Source: DASUFP01 sp036274495 (lineage in GTDB: Bacteria; Bacteroidota; Bacteroidia; AKYH767-A; OLB10). Taken from it: DNA of 5,749 nucleotides. Location of the stretch: positions 1-5,749 of the forward strand of contig DASUFP010000022.1 in the NCBI GenBank assembly GCA_036274495.1. Reading direction: 5' to 3'. The notes beneath the pieces were generated by a model. The model did not search any database and was not told the origin of the DNA. It worked only from the letters and a program-made list of their open reading frames with translations. This document shows, one piece after another, positions 1 to 5,749 of this stretch (the stretch's first letter is position 1; every line of letters begins with the position of its first letter). The translations under genes were made by a program, and so were the position numbers.

Positions 1-642
1 ACTTATTGAGAAAGAAGCTGGGGCTGTGTAGGTCGAGTTATTCGCCGGGCTTGAGAGGCTGATTGTGGGCAGCGTGTTGCCGATGGCCACGATTATGGTA
101 ACTGCCGTTGAATTTGAAATACCGTTTTGATTGTCAGTTGCCCGCGCCGTAATTGAGTACGTGCCGGCTGCGACACCAGGCCATGTGAAACTGTAAGGAC
201 TTGATGTGTCTTCGCCAAGCTTAGTGGTTCCGTTAAAAAACTCAACCTTCGAAATTGTCCCATCGCTGTCAGTTGCATTCGCGTTAAGGGTAATGGTCGC
301 GCCAGCATTAAAATTCGAGTTCGTTGCAGGGCTGGTTATATTTACCGCTGGGACTGCGTTTGTTGCACCAACAACCGTTATTGTGATCGGTGTGGAGGTT
401 GCAGTTGCTCCCTGGTTGTCGGTTGCTTTTGCTGTAATCGTGTAAGTCCCTGGTGCAACATTAGTCCATGTGAAGCTATAAGGTCCGCCAACGTCTTCGC
501 CAAGCTTGGTTGTCCCATTAAAGAATTCAACGCGGGTTATTGAACCATCCTGATCCGCGGCGTTGGCCGCGAGGGTAATTGATGATCCTGCTGCAAAGGA
601 TGCGTTATTTGCCGGGCTCGATCGTCCCACCGAGGGTGGAGT
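1..642 (-). repeat. Tandem Ig-like (Big_7-type) domain repeats, two complete and one partial
   Basis: Three consecutive copies encode the same module. Copy 1 is about 642-361 (residues 515-608), copy 2 about 360-79 (609-702), and copy 3 begins at 78 and is cut by the edge. Copies 1 and 2 both contain VEFFNGTTKLGED, then PYSFTW, then GTYxITAxATDNQ, the hallmark of Big_7-type bacterial Ig domains. The pitch is 285 bp and then 282 bp. DNA identity is visible between copies: the 15-mer gtcttcgccaagctt occurs at 208-222 and 493-507, and ccatgtgaa at 181-189 and 466-474, both exactly 285 bp apart. Such modules act as spacers or carbohydrate-binding units in secreted Bacteroidota proteins. Confidence 0.9.
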
Positions 643-2184
643 ATTGGCGGGGGGGGTAGTCGTTGATCCGTATTCATAGGCGCCTATGTCGGGGGCTGAT
701 CCAGAATATGGGTAACCAAGATTAATTCCTTTATCGATCAAAGGGCTTCCTGCTTTTGGACGATAGTATGGATCCGGGCGATTACCTGAGGCGTTAATTT
801 GAGGATCAATGCCGGTGATGTTATTCGAGTAACTTCCTGGAACATTGCCGATGTCTAATTTATAAAAGAGGTTATTACTAACCTGGAGACCTTGGAGGGT
901 GGCTGTGCCACTTTCCACATAAACAAGTTTATTTGAACTGGATGCTGTATTTGAGTTGATTAAAAGATTATTTTTAATCTCTATATTTCGACTTGCGCCG
1001 GTATATAAACCTATTACACGTGTAATTGTCGTTCCTGTAGATTCAAACGTATTGTTATTGAATTTCACATTGGTAATAGGAGCCTTTGTTCTAATCGCAT
1101 GAGAAGTAGAGAACTGGAGCCCGTAGAAAACATTGTGGTGAATGTCCCAATCCTTCTGTGACACCTGTTCGTGCCAGTTCACTATGGCGTTTGACCCCGC
1201 ATTAAAGAAATTGTGGTCGATTTCAGCATAGTCAACGCAAAGTTCTATGGAATAGGCTTTATTTCCAGATCGGGTGCCCACATCGAAGAAATTATCATAA
1301 ACCCGCACCGTTTTGCCTACATAGTCGGGGAATTCACACGCAAGTGAGAGGTTGTTATCAAAGTAGTTATTATAAATTTCAACATTATTCATATAAGTGC
1401 CCCAAAGTTCTAACGCGATGTTTGGACCTTGTCCGTCGTGCCATACACCAAAAGGATTAACCTTGAAGCTACAATCATGAATTTTCGTGTTGGCTATTCT
1501 TCCCCTTTGCGTTCCAAAAACCAAAGCTTTAAAGCCGTATCCATTTCCCTCGTCAATTTTTACATGATCAATTTCCACATTTTCAAGATCACCCACAATG
1601 AAAGCACCAACACACCAATCGTAACTAGCCCAAGCACAATTCAGAAATTCACAATTTGTAACTCTTGAATTTCTGCTCTTCCATAACCACAATCCAGTAA
1701 AATTGATGTACTCCAACCGTAACCCTTCAGCAAGAATATTGTCCCTGTTTTGAAATAGAATGCCACCGTGCAACTTTTTGCCATCACCGTTGACGGTTAG
1801 ATTTTTGATACTTTGTCCTCCATTCGTAGGTGAAGAGGAGATAAAGCGAATCAAGAATTTATCAGGAGAATAACCTGGAGTTACAGGATTATAGTAGAAG
1901 GATGAAGCTGCTTTTAATACGGTTGAAGAGCCAGATCCTTCAATATTCACACCGGTTGGAATATCAATTGGTCCGTTCTCAATGAAAGTCCCCGAAGATA
2001 ATTTAATAATATGCCCTTGATTAGCCGGTACTTTTGAAACAGCAGACCTGAGAGTTCTCCATGGTTTAGCAGGGCTTCCGTCACCAGAAGCGTCGTTACC
2101 GTTAATGTCAACATAATAAATTGCTGCATAAGAAAATTGAACAAGCCAAAACAATAAGACAAAAACAATACTTACCCGCTTCAT
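1..2184 (-). CDS. Secreted right-handed beta-helix protein with C-terminal bacterial Ig-like (Big_7-type) repeats, partial (3' end outside window)
   Basis: The minus-strand frame is open from ATG 2184-2182 to the window edge: 728 codons with no stop. Residues 1-20 are a signal peptide (MKR, a hydrophobic stretch, then SYA|A), so the protein is exported. Residues 22-50 (YYVDINGNDASGDGSPAKPW) match the DUF1565-type opening of beta-helix proteins. From about 265 to 440 come successive coils of the pattern [VI]x[VI]xNNxF (VEIYNNYF, VRVYDNFF, AEIDHNFF, WDIHHNVF, VKFNNNTF, IEIKNNLL, LQVSNNLF), typical of a parallel beta-helix. Residues about 478-506 (RPKAGSPLIDKG, then DIGAYEYG) resemble the 'choice-of-anchor Q' end of such domains. 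A Pro/Thr linker leads to Ig-like repeats from about 515. The upstream sequence is A-rich without a clear Shine-Dalgarno. The fold suits polysaccharide binding, lyase or epimerase activity, but no catalytic site could be identified, so the substrate is unknown. A type IX sorting domain may lie beyond the edge. Confidence 0.9.
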   Translation of the reverse strand, partial: MKRVSIVFVLLFWLVQFSYAAIYYVDINGNDASGDGSPAKPWRTLRSAVSKVPANQGHIIKLSSGTFIENGPIDIPTGVNIEGSGSSTVLKAASSFYYNPVTPGYSPDKFLIRFISSSPTNGGQSIKNLTVNGDGKKLHGGILFQNRDNILAEGLRLEYINFTGLWLWKSRNSRVTNCEFLNCAWASYDWCVGAFIVGDLENVEIDHVKIDEGNGYGFKALVFGTQRGRIANTKIHDCSFKVNPFGVWHDGQGPNIALELWGTYMNNVEIYNNYFDNNLSLACEFPDYVGKTVRVYDNFFDVGTRSGNKAYSIELCVDYAEIDHNFFNAGSNAIVNWHEQVSQKDWDIHHNVFYGLQFSTSHAIRTKAPITNVKFNNNTFESTGTTITRVIGLYTGASRNIEIKNNLLINSNTASSSNKLVYVESGTATLQGLQVSNNLFYKLDIGNVPGSYSNNITGIDPQINASGNRPDPYYRPKAGSPLIDKGINLGYPYSGSAPDIGAYEYGSTTTPPANTPPSVGRSSPANNASFAAGSSITLAANAADQDGSITRVEFFNGTTKLGEDVGGPYSFTWTNVAPGTYTITAKATDNQGATATSTPITITVVGATNAVPAVNITSPATNSNFNAGATITLNANATDSDGTISKVEFFNGTTKLGEDTSSPYSFTWPGVAAGTYSITARATDNQNGISNSTAVTIIVAIGNTLPTISLSSPANNSTYTAPASFSIS
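649..656. repeat. G8/C8 homopolymer tract in the linker of the beta-helix protein
   Basis: Eight consecutive G on the plus strand (C8 in the coding strand) encode part of a Thr-Pro-Pro-Ala linker at residues 510-513, exactly between the beta-helix and the first Ig repeat. As given, the frame stays open on both sides. A slip of one base would separate the Ig repeats from the beta-helix and truncate the protein. Confidence 0.85.
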
Positions 2185-2471
2185 TAGTTTCTTTAGATGA
2201 ACATACTATAACCAGAACAACCATGAACTGGCATAAAATACTAAATGATGGTCTTTCTATGGGAAAAGAACCTTTAAGATAAGTCACCTGTTACTTATTT
2301 CCAACAGATATCATTCCCCTGCATAGCCCGCATCCACTTCAGTTGGTCAATTGGATTTAAGATTTAATGTTCAACTTAAGACTGTGCAATAATGCAATGT
2401 GAAGGCAAGGGGGCAAAGTGGCTATCGATAAAGCACCGCATTTCAGGATGAACCATGACTATTTGAAGTCG

Positions 2472-2479
2472 TAATTTTG
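2472..2479 (+). promoter_or_regulatory. Candidate Bacteroidota-type -7 promoter element
   Basis: TAATTTTG matches the Bacteroidota sigma-70 -7 consensus TAnnTTTG exactly and is followed by CGGTCC, so transcription would start near 2485. It would drive the methyltransferase gene with a leader of about 215 nt. No TTTG is present at the expected distance upstream for the -33 element, so this is only half a promoter by sequence. Confidence 0.4.
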
Positions 2480-2485
2480 CGGTCC

Positions 2486-2501
2486 GATTTTGATTAAAAT
2501 C
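2486..2501 (+). repeat. Perfect inverted repeat at the predicted transcript start
   Basis: GATTTT (2486-2491) and AAAATC (2496-2501) are exact reverse complements around a 4-nt GATT loop. The repeat begins 7 bp after the candidate -7 element, so it could be an operator or a 5' stem in the mRNA. It is short and AT-rich, so chance occurrence is possible. Confidence 0.35.
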
Positions 2502-2516
2502 AGGGGTATTTAAGAC

Positions 2517-2535
2517 TTTTATCATGGTGATAAAA
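2517..2535. repeat. Inverted repeat TTTTATCA-TGG-TGATAAAA
   Basis: TTTTATCA (2517-2524) and TGATAAAA (2528-2535) form a perfect 8-bp stem around a 3-nt centre. It lies in the leader of the methyltransferase gene, downstream of the candidate promoter. It could be a binding site for a dimeric regulator or an RNA hairpin. It lacks a GC-rich stem, so it does not look like a classical terminator. Confidence 0.4.
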
Positions 2536-2701
2536 AGCTTACAAATGTAACTTGCGATCCTTTTAGAATCTTTTGATCGAAGTTAATTCAGTGTAACTGG
2601 TATTAATTCTGCTAATTCTGCTTCGTTTTGTAGTCGCCTACTAATTATAATTCGAAGGAAGAACCAAAGAAACATTTTTAAGCTATGTAATATAACTGTC
2701 C

Positions 2702-3988
2702 ATGCAGAGCGTAAGTGAGAAAGGTAGGTGCAGGTTTTGTGATGCCCCCTTGCAATACACCTTCGTTGATCTTGGGATGTCTCCTTTATGTCAGGATCAC
2801 GTAAAGCCGGATGAATTAAGGCGGATGGAGCCGTTTTACCCTCTTCACGCATACGTTTGCACGAATTGTTTTTTAGTGCAGCTTGAAGAATTTGCGGCGC
2901 CTTCCGATATATTCAGTGACTACGCATATTTCTCGTCTTACTCTGATTTCTGGCTTAAGCACGTAGAGCAATACACGAATGAAATGATTGAACGGTTCCC
3001 AATCAACTCAGAAAGCCTTGTGGCAGAAATTGCCAGCAATGATGGGTACCTGCTTCAATATTTCGTCGCTAATGGGATACCTGTCCTTGGCATTGATCCA
3101 GCCGCAAATATTGCCGAATACGCAATTAAGAAGGGAATCCGTACCGAGATCAAATTCTTCGGTGTGAATGCAGCTCGTGAGATTATTGAAAAATATGGGA
3201 AGGCGGATCTATTGATTGGTAATAATGTATTGGCTCATGTGCCAGACATTAATGATTTGGTAGGTGGAATGAAAATACTTTTAAAACCGAATGGTACTAT
3301 AACAATGGAATTTCCACATTTACAACGCCTAGTAGAGGGTAACCAGTTTGATACAATTTACCATGAGCATTTTTCATATCTGTCATTTACGACAGTCGAG
3401 AAGATATTTGTCCATCATGGGTTAACACTTTTTGATGTTGACGAATTGGCCACTCATGGAGGTTCCATTAGAGTCTACGCGAAGCACACCGAGGACGAGT
3501 CAAAACCACTCTCGAAGAAAGTTATTGAAATGAGAAACCGGGAAAGGGAGATCGGAATGCAAAGCATCGAATATTATAAGGACTTTGAAGAGAAAGTTCA
3601 TGAAACAAAAAGAAAGATCCTTGAGTTTTTAATTGCCGCTAAGAGTACAGGTAAAAAAATCATTGGGTATGGAGCGCCCGGTAAAGGAAACACGTTACTA
3701 AATTATTGTGGAATACGAACAGACTTTCTCGATTTTACGGTGGACAGAAATCCCCATAAGCAAGGTAATTATCTTCCAGGTACCTTGATTCCAATATTAA
3801 GCCCTGAAAAAATATTGGAGGCAAGACCTGATTATGTTTTAATTCTTCCCTGGAATATTAAAGATGAAATTATTAAGAAACACTCCTACATAGGTGAATG
3901 GGGAGGAAAATTTGTAGTACCGATTCCAGAATTAACCATATATGAGCTAAATGTGAGTGAGGAAGTTCGGTTTAAAAAACAAATTTAG
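2702..3988 (+). CDS. SAM-dependent sugar C-methyltransferase (TylC3/NovU-like, Methyltransf_13/23/14 architecture)
   Basis: This 428-residue protein belongs to the nucleotide-sugar C-methyltransferases, which use SAM to methylate C3 (in some members another carbon) of a TDP-4-keto-deoxysugar in the cytoplasm. An N-terminal zinc-binding unit has C10xxC13 and C53xxC56. The Rossmann domain follows: motif I EIASNDG at 109-115, GIDPA at 130-134 and NNVLAHVPD at 173-181. YHEHFSY at 219-225 matches the Tyr-His-Glu-His catalytic stretch of TylC3, and Tyr76 lies where the family's N-terminal active-site Tyr does. The C-terminal domain has GYGAPGKGNTLLN at 321-333 and VDRNPHKQG at 346-354. Length is near the usual 410. 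ATG 2702 is the only possible start: an in-frame stop lies at 2693-2695 and the first zinc Cys is residue 10. No Shine-Dalgarno is visible. No sugar dehydratase or aminotransferase lies beside it, so the precise sugar cannot be named. All key residues are intact. Confidence 0.93.
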   Translation: MQSVSEKGRCRFCDAPLQYTFVDLGMSPLCQDHVKPDELRRMEPFYPLHAYVCTNCFLVQLEEFAAPSDIFSDYAYFSSYSDFWLKHVEQYTNEMIERFPINSESLVAEIASNDGYLLQYFVANGIPVLGIDPAANIAEYAIKKGIRTEIKFFGVNAAREIIEKYGKADLLIGNNVLAHVPDINDLVGGMKILLKPNGTITMEFPHLQRLVEGNQFDTIYHEHFSYLSFTTVEKIFVHHGLTLFDVDELATHGGSIRVYAKHTEDESKPLSKKVIEMRNREREIGMQSIEYYKDFEEKVHETKRKILEFLIAAKSTGKKIIGYGAPGKGNTLLNYCGIRTDFLDFTVDRNPHKQGNYLPGTLIPILSPEKILEARPDYVLILPWNIKDEIIKKHSYIGEWGGKFVVPIPELTIYELNVSEEVRFKKQI

Positions 3989-4022
3989 AATTCGAAACGT
4001 ACAAGTTGTTCCCGATAGATCA

Positions 4023-4055
4023 CCAGGCCTTCATGCAGCTGGATTAACTGCCTGG
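4023..4055. repeat. Inverted repeat between convergent genes, weak terminator candidate
   Basis: CCAGGC (4023-4028) and GCCTGG (4050-4055) are exact reverse complements in the 80-bp gap between the two convergent stop codons. The spacer is 21 nt and contains the palindrome CAGCTG. No T-tract follows on either strand, so it is not a standard intrinsic terminator. The position is what one would expect of a shared bidirectional terminator, which is the only reason to note it. Confidence 0.25.
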
Positions 4056-4068
4056 ACTAATTATGCGC

Positions 4069-4917
4069 TTAGGAACTTAGGAGCGGCAGCATTTTTTTCT
4101 TCATGTAACTGGTGTACGAAACTGCTTCTTTTACTGACAGATGCAGACCATCTGTCGTTAGGTATCCATTACAATCGGGCAAGTCAATGTATTGATATTG
4201 TTGTGGGGGAAAATGACGGAAGAATAGATAACGCACTACCTTTGCGCGAGGTGAGTTGCATAAGGTCGGATGGACAGGCATTTCAAAGAAAATCACATGA
4301 ACTCCCTCTGCCTCCAACTCAGCAATTTTTTGTTTAAGGTAGGTAAATCGTTCATTCAAAAATTGGCCATCAGGCACTTCTGAACTTAATTCAACTTGGT
4401 TCTCTAGTCTACGTAGAACAGCGGTTGTATCTGCTTTGTCGGCAAATTCGAGTTTCATGGCATCATTACCCTTCAAATATCTGATAATCGTCTCACCTAC
4501 AGTGCCGATCGGTTGAAAACGATCTTGCATGGAAGTTATATGCCTCTTAAGCAGACTTAGAACGGGTGAATTGATATAGGACAGGAAAGTCTCGCTTTGA
4601 GGCCTGAAGATATAATTCATTTCGACCAGTAAATTCCTGGGGTGCCTGTTATTGGCCATGAGAATATTCAGCCCATCAGACACCCCCAGTCCAGAAAAGG
4701 AAAGGTTGTAAAATCCAGGAAGACTATCCATCGCAAGTCTGGCGGACAAAGAGGATCCTACAATAACGTTTTCGTCTTTTGCATAATAAATAAATTGCTG
4801 CGCTTTCACACTGTTTATCTGAAAAGGGTATTGCTCAGCATCCTCAAGATTAAGCTTAGGGACAAACGAATACATAACGACAAGCAGGAAGAAAACAAAA
4901 AAGGATCTCTTAATCAT
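4069..4917 (-). CDS. Membrane-anchored SGNH-hydrolase-like protein, probable partner of the MBOAT acyltransferase
   Basis: The protein has about 282 residues. Residues 5-19 form a hydrophobic N-terminal segment after MIKR, consistent with a signal anchor placing the rest outside the inner membrane. The SGNH-like signatures are VGSSLSARL at 53-61, with Ser56 the likely nucleophile, and TDGLHLS at 255-261, with Asp256 and His259 as the Asp-x-x-His pair. LLVEMNYIF at 96-104 and FFEMPVH at 210-216 lie on core strands. In AlgJ/AlgX, PatB and DltD systems such a protein acts with an MBOAT transporter to place acetyl (or D-alanyl) groups on an exported polymer. It begins 12 bp after the MBOAT stop, and AAAGGAT (4924-4930, minus) overlaps that stop, so translational coupling is likely. 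ATG 4917 is chosen for its 8-nt distance from the GGA; GTG 4920 immediately before it is also possible. The substrate is unknown. Confidence 0.8.
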   Translation of the reverse strand: MIKRSFFVFFLLVVMYSFVPKLNLEDAEQYPFQINSVKAQQFIYYAKDENVIVGSSLSARLAMDSLPGFYNLSFSGLGVSDGLNILMANNRHPRNLLVEMNYIFRPQSETFLSYINSPVLSLLKRHITSMQDRFQPIGTVGETIIRYLKGNDAMKLEFADKADTTAVLRRLENQVELSSEVPDGQFLNERFTYLKQKIAELEAEGVHVIFFEMPVHPTLCNSPRAKVVRYLFFRHFPPQQYQYIDLPDCNGYLTTDGLHLSVKEAVSYTSYMKKKMLPLLSS

Positions 4918-4929
4918 CACACTTATCCT

Positions 4930-5749
4930 TTAAAATTGAAAATAAATAAACGAGCCAGCTGGACCACTATTTGTCAAAATAAGGAACAGCATTACCCCGT
5001 AGGGCAGAAACTCGGCTTTTCTCAATTTGATTGCTCCAAATTTCTGTTCCGATAAATACACCAAATGATATAGCACCACCGGAATGGAATAAATAAAGAT
5101 GTAGATGCTCATTTCGAAATAGTTCGAACCATCGTTTGCAAAGATGGCTTGAATATATTTAATGACATGGGTGAAGTTGGGTAGTTTAAAAAGCAACCAG
5201 GCTAGCGTTACAAACGAAAATACCAATAATCCCCTTAAAAACCGAATCAATAAACTATTCGGTAAGCTCAGCCTGTACGTGAAAAAACGTTCAACTGCCA
5301 ACGCCAACCCATGGAAAGCACCCCACACAGCATAGCTCCATGCGGCTCCATGCCACAGTCCGCCCAGCAACATAGTTATCATCAGATTTACATACGTTCG
5401 AATTTTGCCCTTTCTGTTACCTCCGAGGGGAATATAAAGATATTCCATCAGAAACGATGATAATGAAATGTGCCATCTTTTCCAAAACTCTTTGAACGAC
5501 GTCGATATATAGGGAAAGTTGAAATTTTTTAAAAGGTTATAGCCAAATAGTTTCGCCAAGCCGATTGCGATAAGCGAATAGCCAGCGAAATCGGCAAAAA
5601 TCTGGCATGAATATCCAAACAACATTACCAGCAGGGGTAGTGTTTTAAATCCTTCAAAGTAAGGGTACGAAATCCAAAATGTAAACTCTTTGAGGTTGTC
5701 AGCAACAACCATTTTGAGGAAGTAGCCAATGACAAGTTTTCTGAAGCAG
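4930..5749 (-). CDS. AlgI-like MBOAT membrane O-acyltransferase, partial (5' end outside window)
   Basis: The frame is open from the right edge to the stop at 4930-4932, giving 272 complete codons. The ATG at 5712 is internal: the reading continues upstream as KLVIGYFLK before MVVADNL, which matches the conserved 'FKKVVIADRLA' segment in the middle of AlgI-type proteins, so about 200 residues are missing. Numbering from that Met, the MBOAT signatures are FADFAGYSLIAIGLAKLFGY (39-58), FKEFWKRWHISLS (73-85), YIPLGGNRKG (93-102) and GGLWHGAAWSYAVWGAFHG (117-135). The last holds the invariant active-site His121 (codon 5350-5352), and His81 is the conserved WHISL histidine. Hydrophobic segments lie near 24-58, 107-140, 154-177, 198-220 and 235-252, and the protein ends in the family's typical FIYFQF. 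It would pass an acetyl group across the inner membrane to the SGNH partner for glycan O-acetylation. DltB-type D-alanylation is less likely given the AlgI-like motifs. Confidence 0.93.
   Translation of the reverse strand, partial: CFRKLVIGYFLKMVVADNLKEFTFWISYPYFEGFKTLPLLVMLFGYSCQIFADFAGYSLIAIGLAKLFGYNLLKNFNFPYISTSFKEFWKRWHISLSSFLMEYLYIPLGGNRKGKIRTYVNLMITMLLGGLWHGAAWSYAVWGAFHGLALAVERFFTYRLSLPNSLLIRFLRGLLVFSFVTLAWLLFKLPNFTHVIKYIQAIFANDGSNYFEMSIYIFIYSIPVVLYHLVYLSEQKFGAIKLRKAEFLPYGVMLFLILTNSGPAGSFIYFQF

Larger units (their letters stand above)
2185..2701. other. Divergent intergenic region (517 bp)
   Basis: This stretch separates the minus-strand beta-helix gene from the plus-strand methyltransferase gene. 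It is AT-rich and no convincing coding frame was found; the longest small frames start at 2223 (19 codons, plus) and 2524 (8 codons, plus) and have no supporting context. It contains a forward promoter-like element at 2472-2479 and two short hairpins at 2486-2501 and 2517-2535, annotated separately. For the minus-strand gene I found only a weak match to the Bacteroidota -7 element: TACATTTG as the reverse complement of 2542-2549. That would imply a leader of about 350 nt and has no matching -33 TTTG. Confidence 0.7.

Noticed and set aside
93..2168. Small frames at 93-308 (minus), 206-445 (plus), 1429-1668 (plus) and 1947-2168 (minus).
   Set aside because: All are shadows of the continuous minus-strand beta-helix/Ig gene, which was not itself flagged as an ORF because its stop lies outside the window.
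2524..2550. Eight-codon frame (MVIKSLQM) that could be a leader peptide.
   Set aside because: No ribosome binding site, no runs of a regulatory amino acid and no attenuator-like stems with a T-tract. The length is expected by chance.
2627..2655. Alternative forward promoter: TTTG at 2627-2630 and TAATTCGA at 2648-2655.
   Set aside because: The -7 match is poor and the spacing is 17 bp, shorter than usual for Bacteroidota promoters. It would, however, give a shorter leader of about 40 nt, so it is not excluded.
2583..2852. 89-codon minus-strand frame overlapping the methyltransferase start.
   Set aside because: It overlaps the zinc-binding N-terminus of a well-supported gene on the other strand and has no recognisable domain.
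3957..4068. Forward open reading past the methyltransferase stop, including a -1 frame after the A6 run at 3974-3979 that would replace the last residues and extend to a stop near 4047.
   Set aside because: The methyltransferase already ends past its conserved C-terminal domain, the slip site does not fit a canonical X XXY YYZ heptamer in the zero frame, and the roughly 20 extra residues match nothing I recognise.
4069..5055. Forward frames within 3957-4337 and 4642-5055.
   Set aside because: They lie opposite the SGNH and MBOAT genes, which have clear family motifs on the minus strand. Their translations show no recognisable domain.

Overview
The window looks like part of a surface-polysaccharide or exported-glycan locus from a member of the Bacteroidota, probably a Cytophagales or Chitinophagaceae relative. 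This assignment is inferred from several things: a secreted beta-helix protein carrying Big_7-type Ig repeats, an AT-leaning genome, a TAnnTTTG-type promoter element, and one start (position 2702) with no Shine-Dalgarno. No rRNA, tRNA, insertion sequence, CRISPR array or phage gene was seen.

Layout. Positions 1-2184 (minus) hold the first 728 codons of a large secreted protein. It has a signal peptide, a right-handed parallel beta-helix and then at least two complete Ig-like repeats and the start of a third; it runs off the left edge. Positions 2185-2701 form a 517-bp divergent intergenic region with one plausible forward promoter and two hairpins. Positions 2702-3988 (plus) hold a complete TylC3/NovU-like sugar C-methyltransferase. 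A short gap follows (3989-4068), where it converges with a two-gene minus-strand unit. That unit is an AlgI-like MBOAT O-acyltransferase (4930 to the right edge, 5' end outside the window) followed after 12 bp by a membrane-anchored SGNH-like protein (4069-4917).

How the genes may work together. MBOAT plus SGNH pairs (AlgI with AlgJ/AlgX, PatA/PatB, DltB/DltD) move acyl groups across the membrane onto exported glycans, and the pair here is very probably translationally coupled. The C-methyltransferase would build a branched deoxysugar on a nucleotide carrier. The beta-helix protein has the fold used by many polysaccharide lyases, epimerases and adhesins, and could act on or bind the same glycan outside the cell. 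The family assignments are well supported by motifs. That all four act on one polysaccharide is inference from adjacency only.
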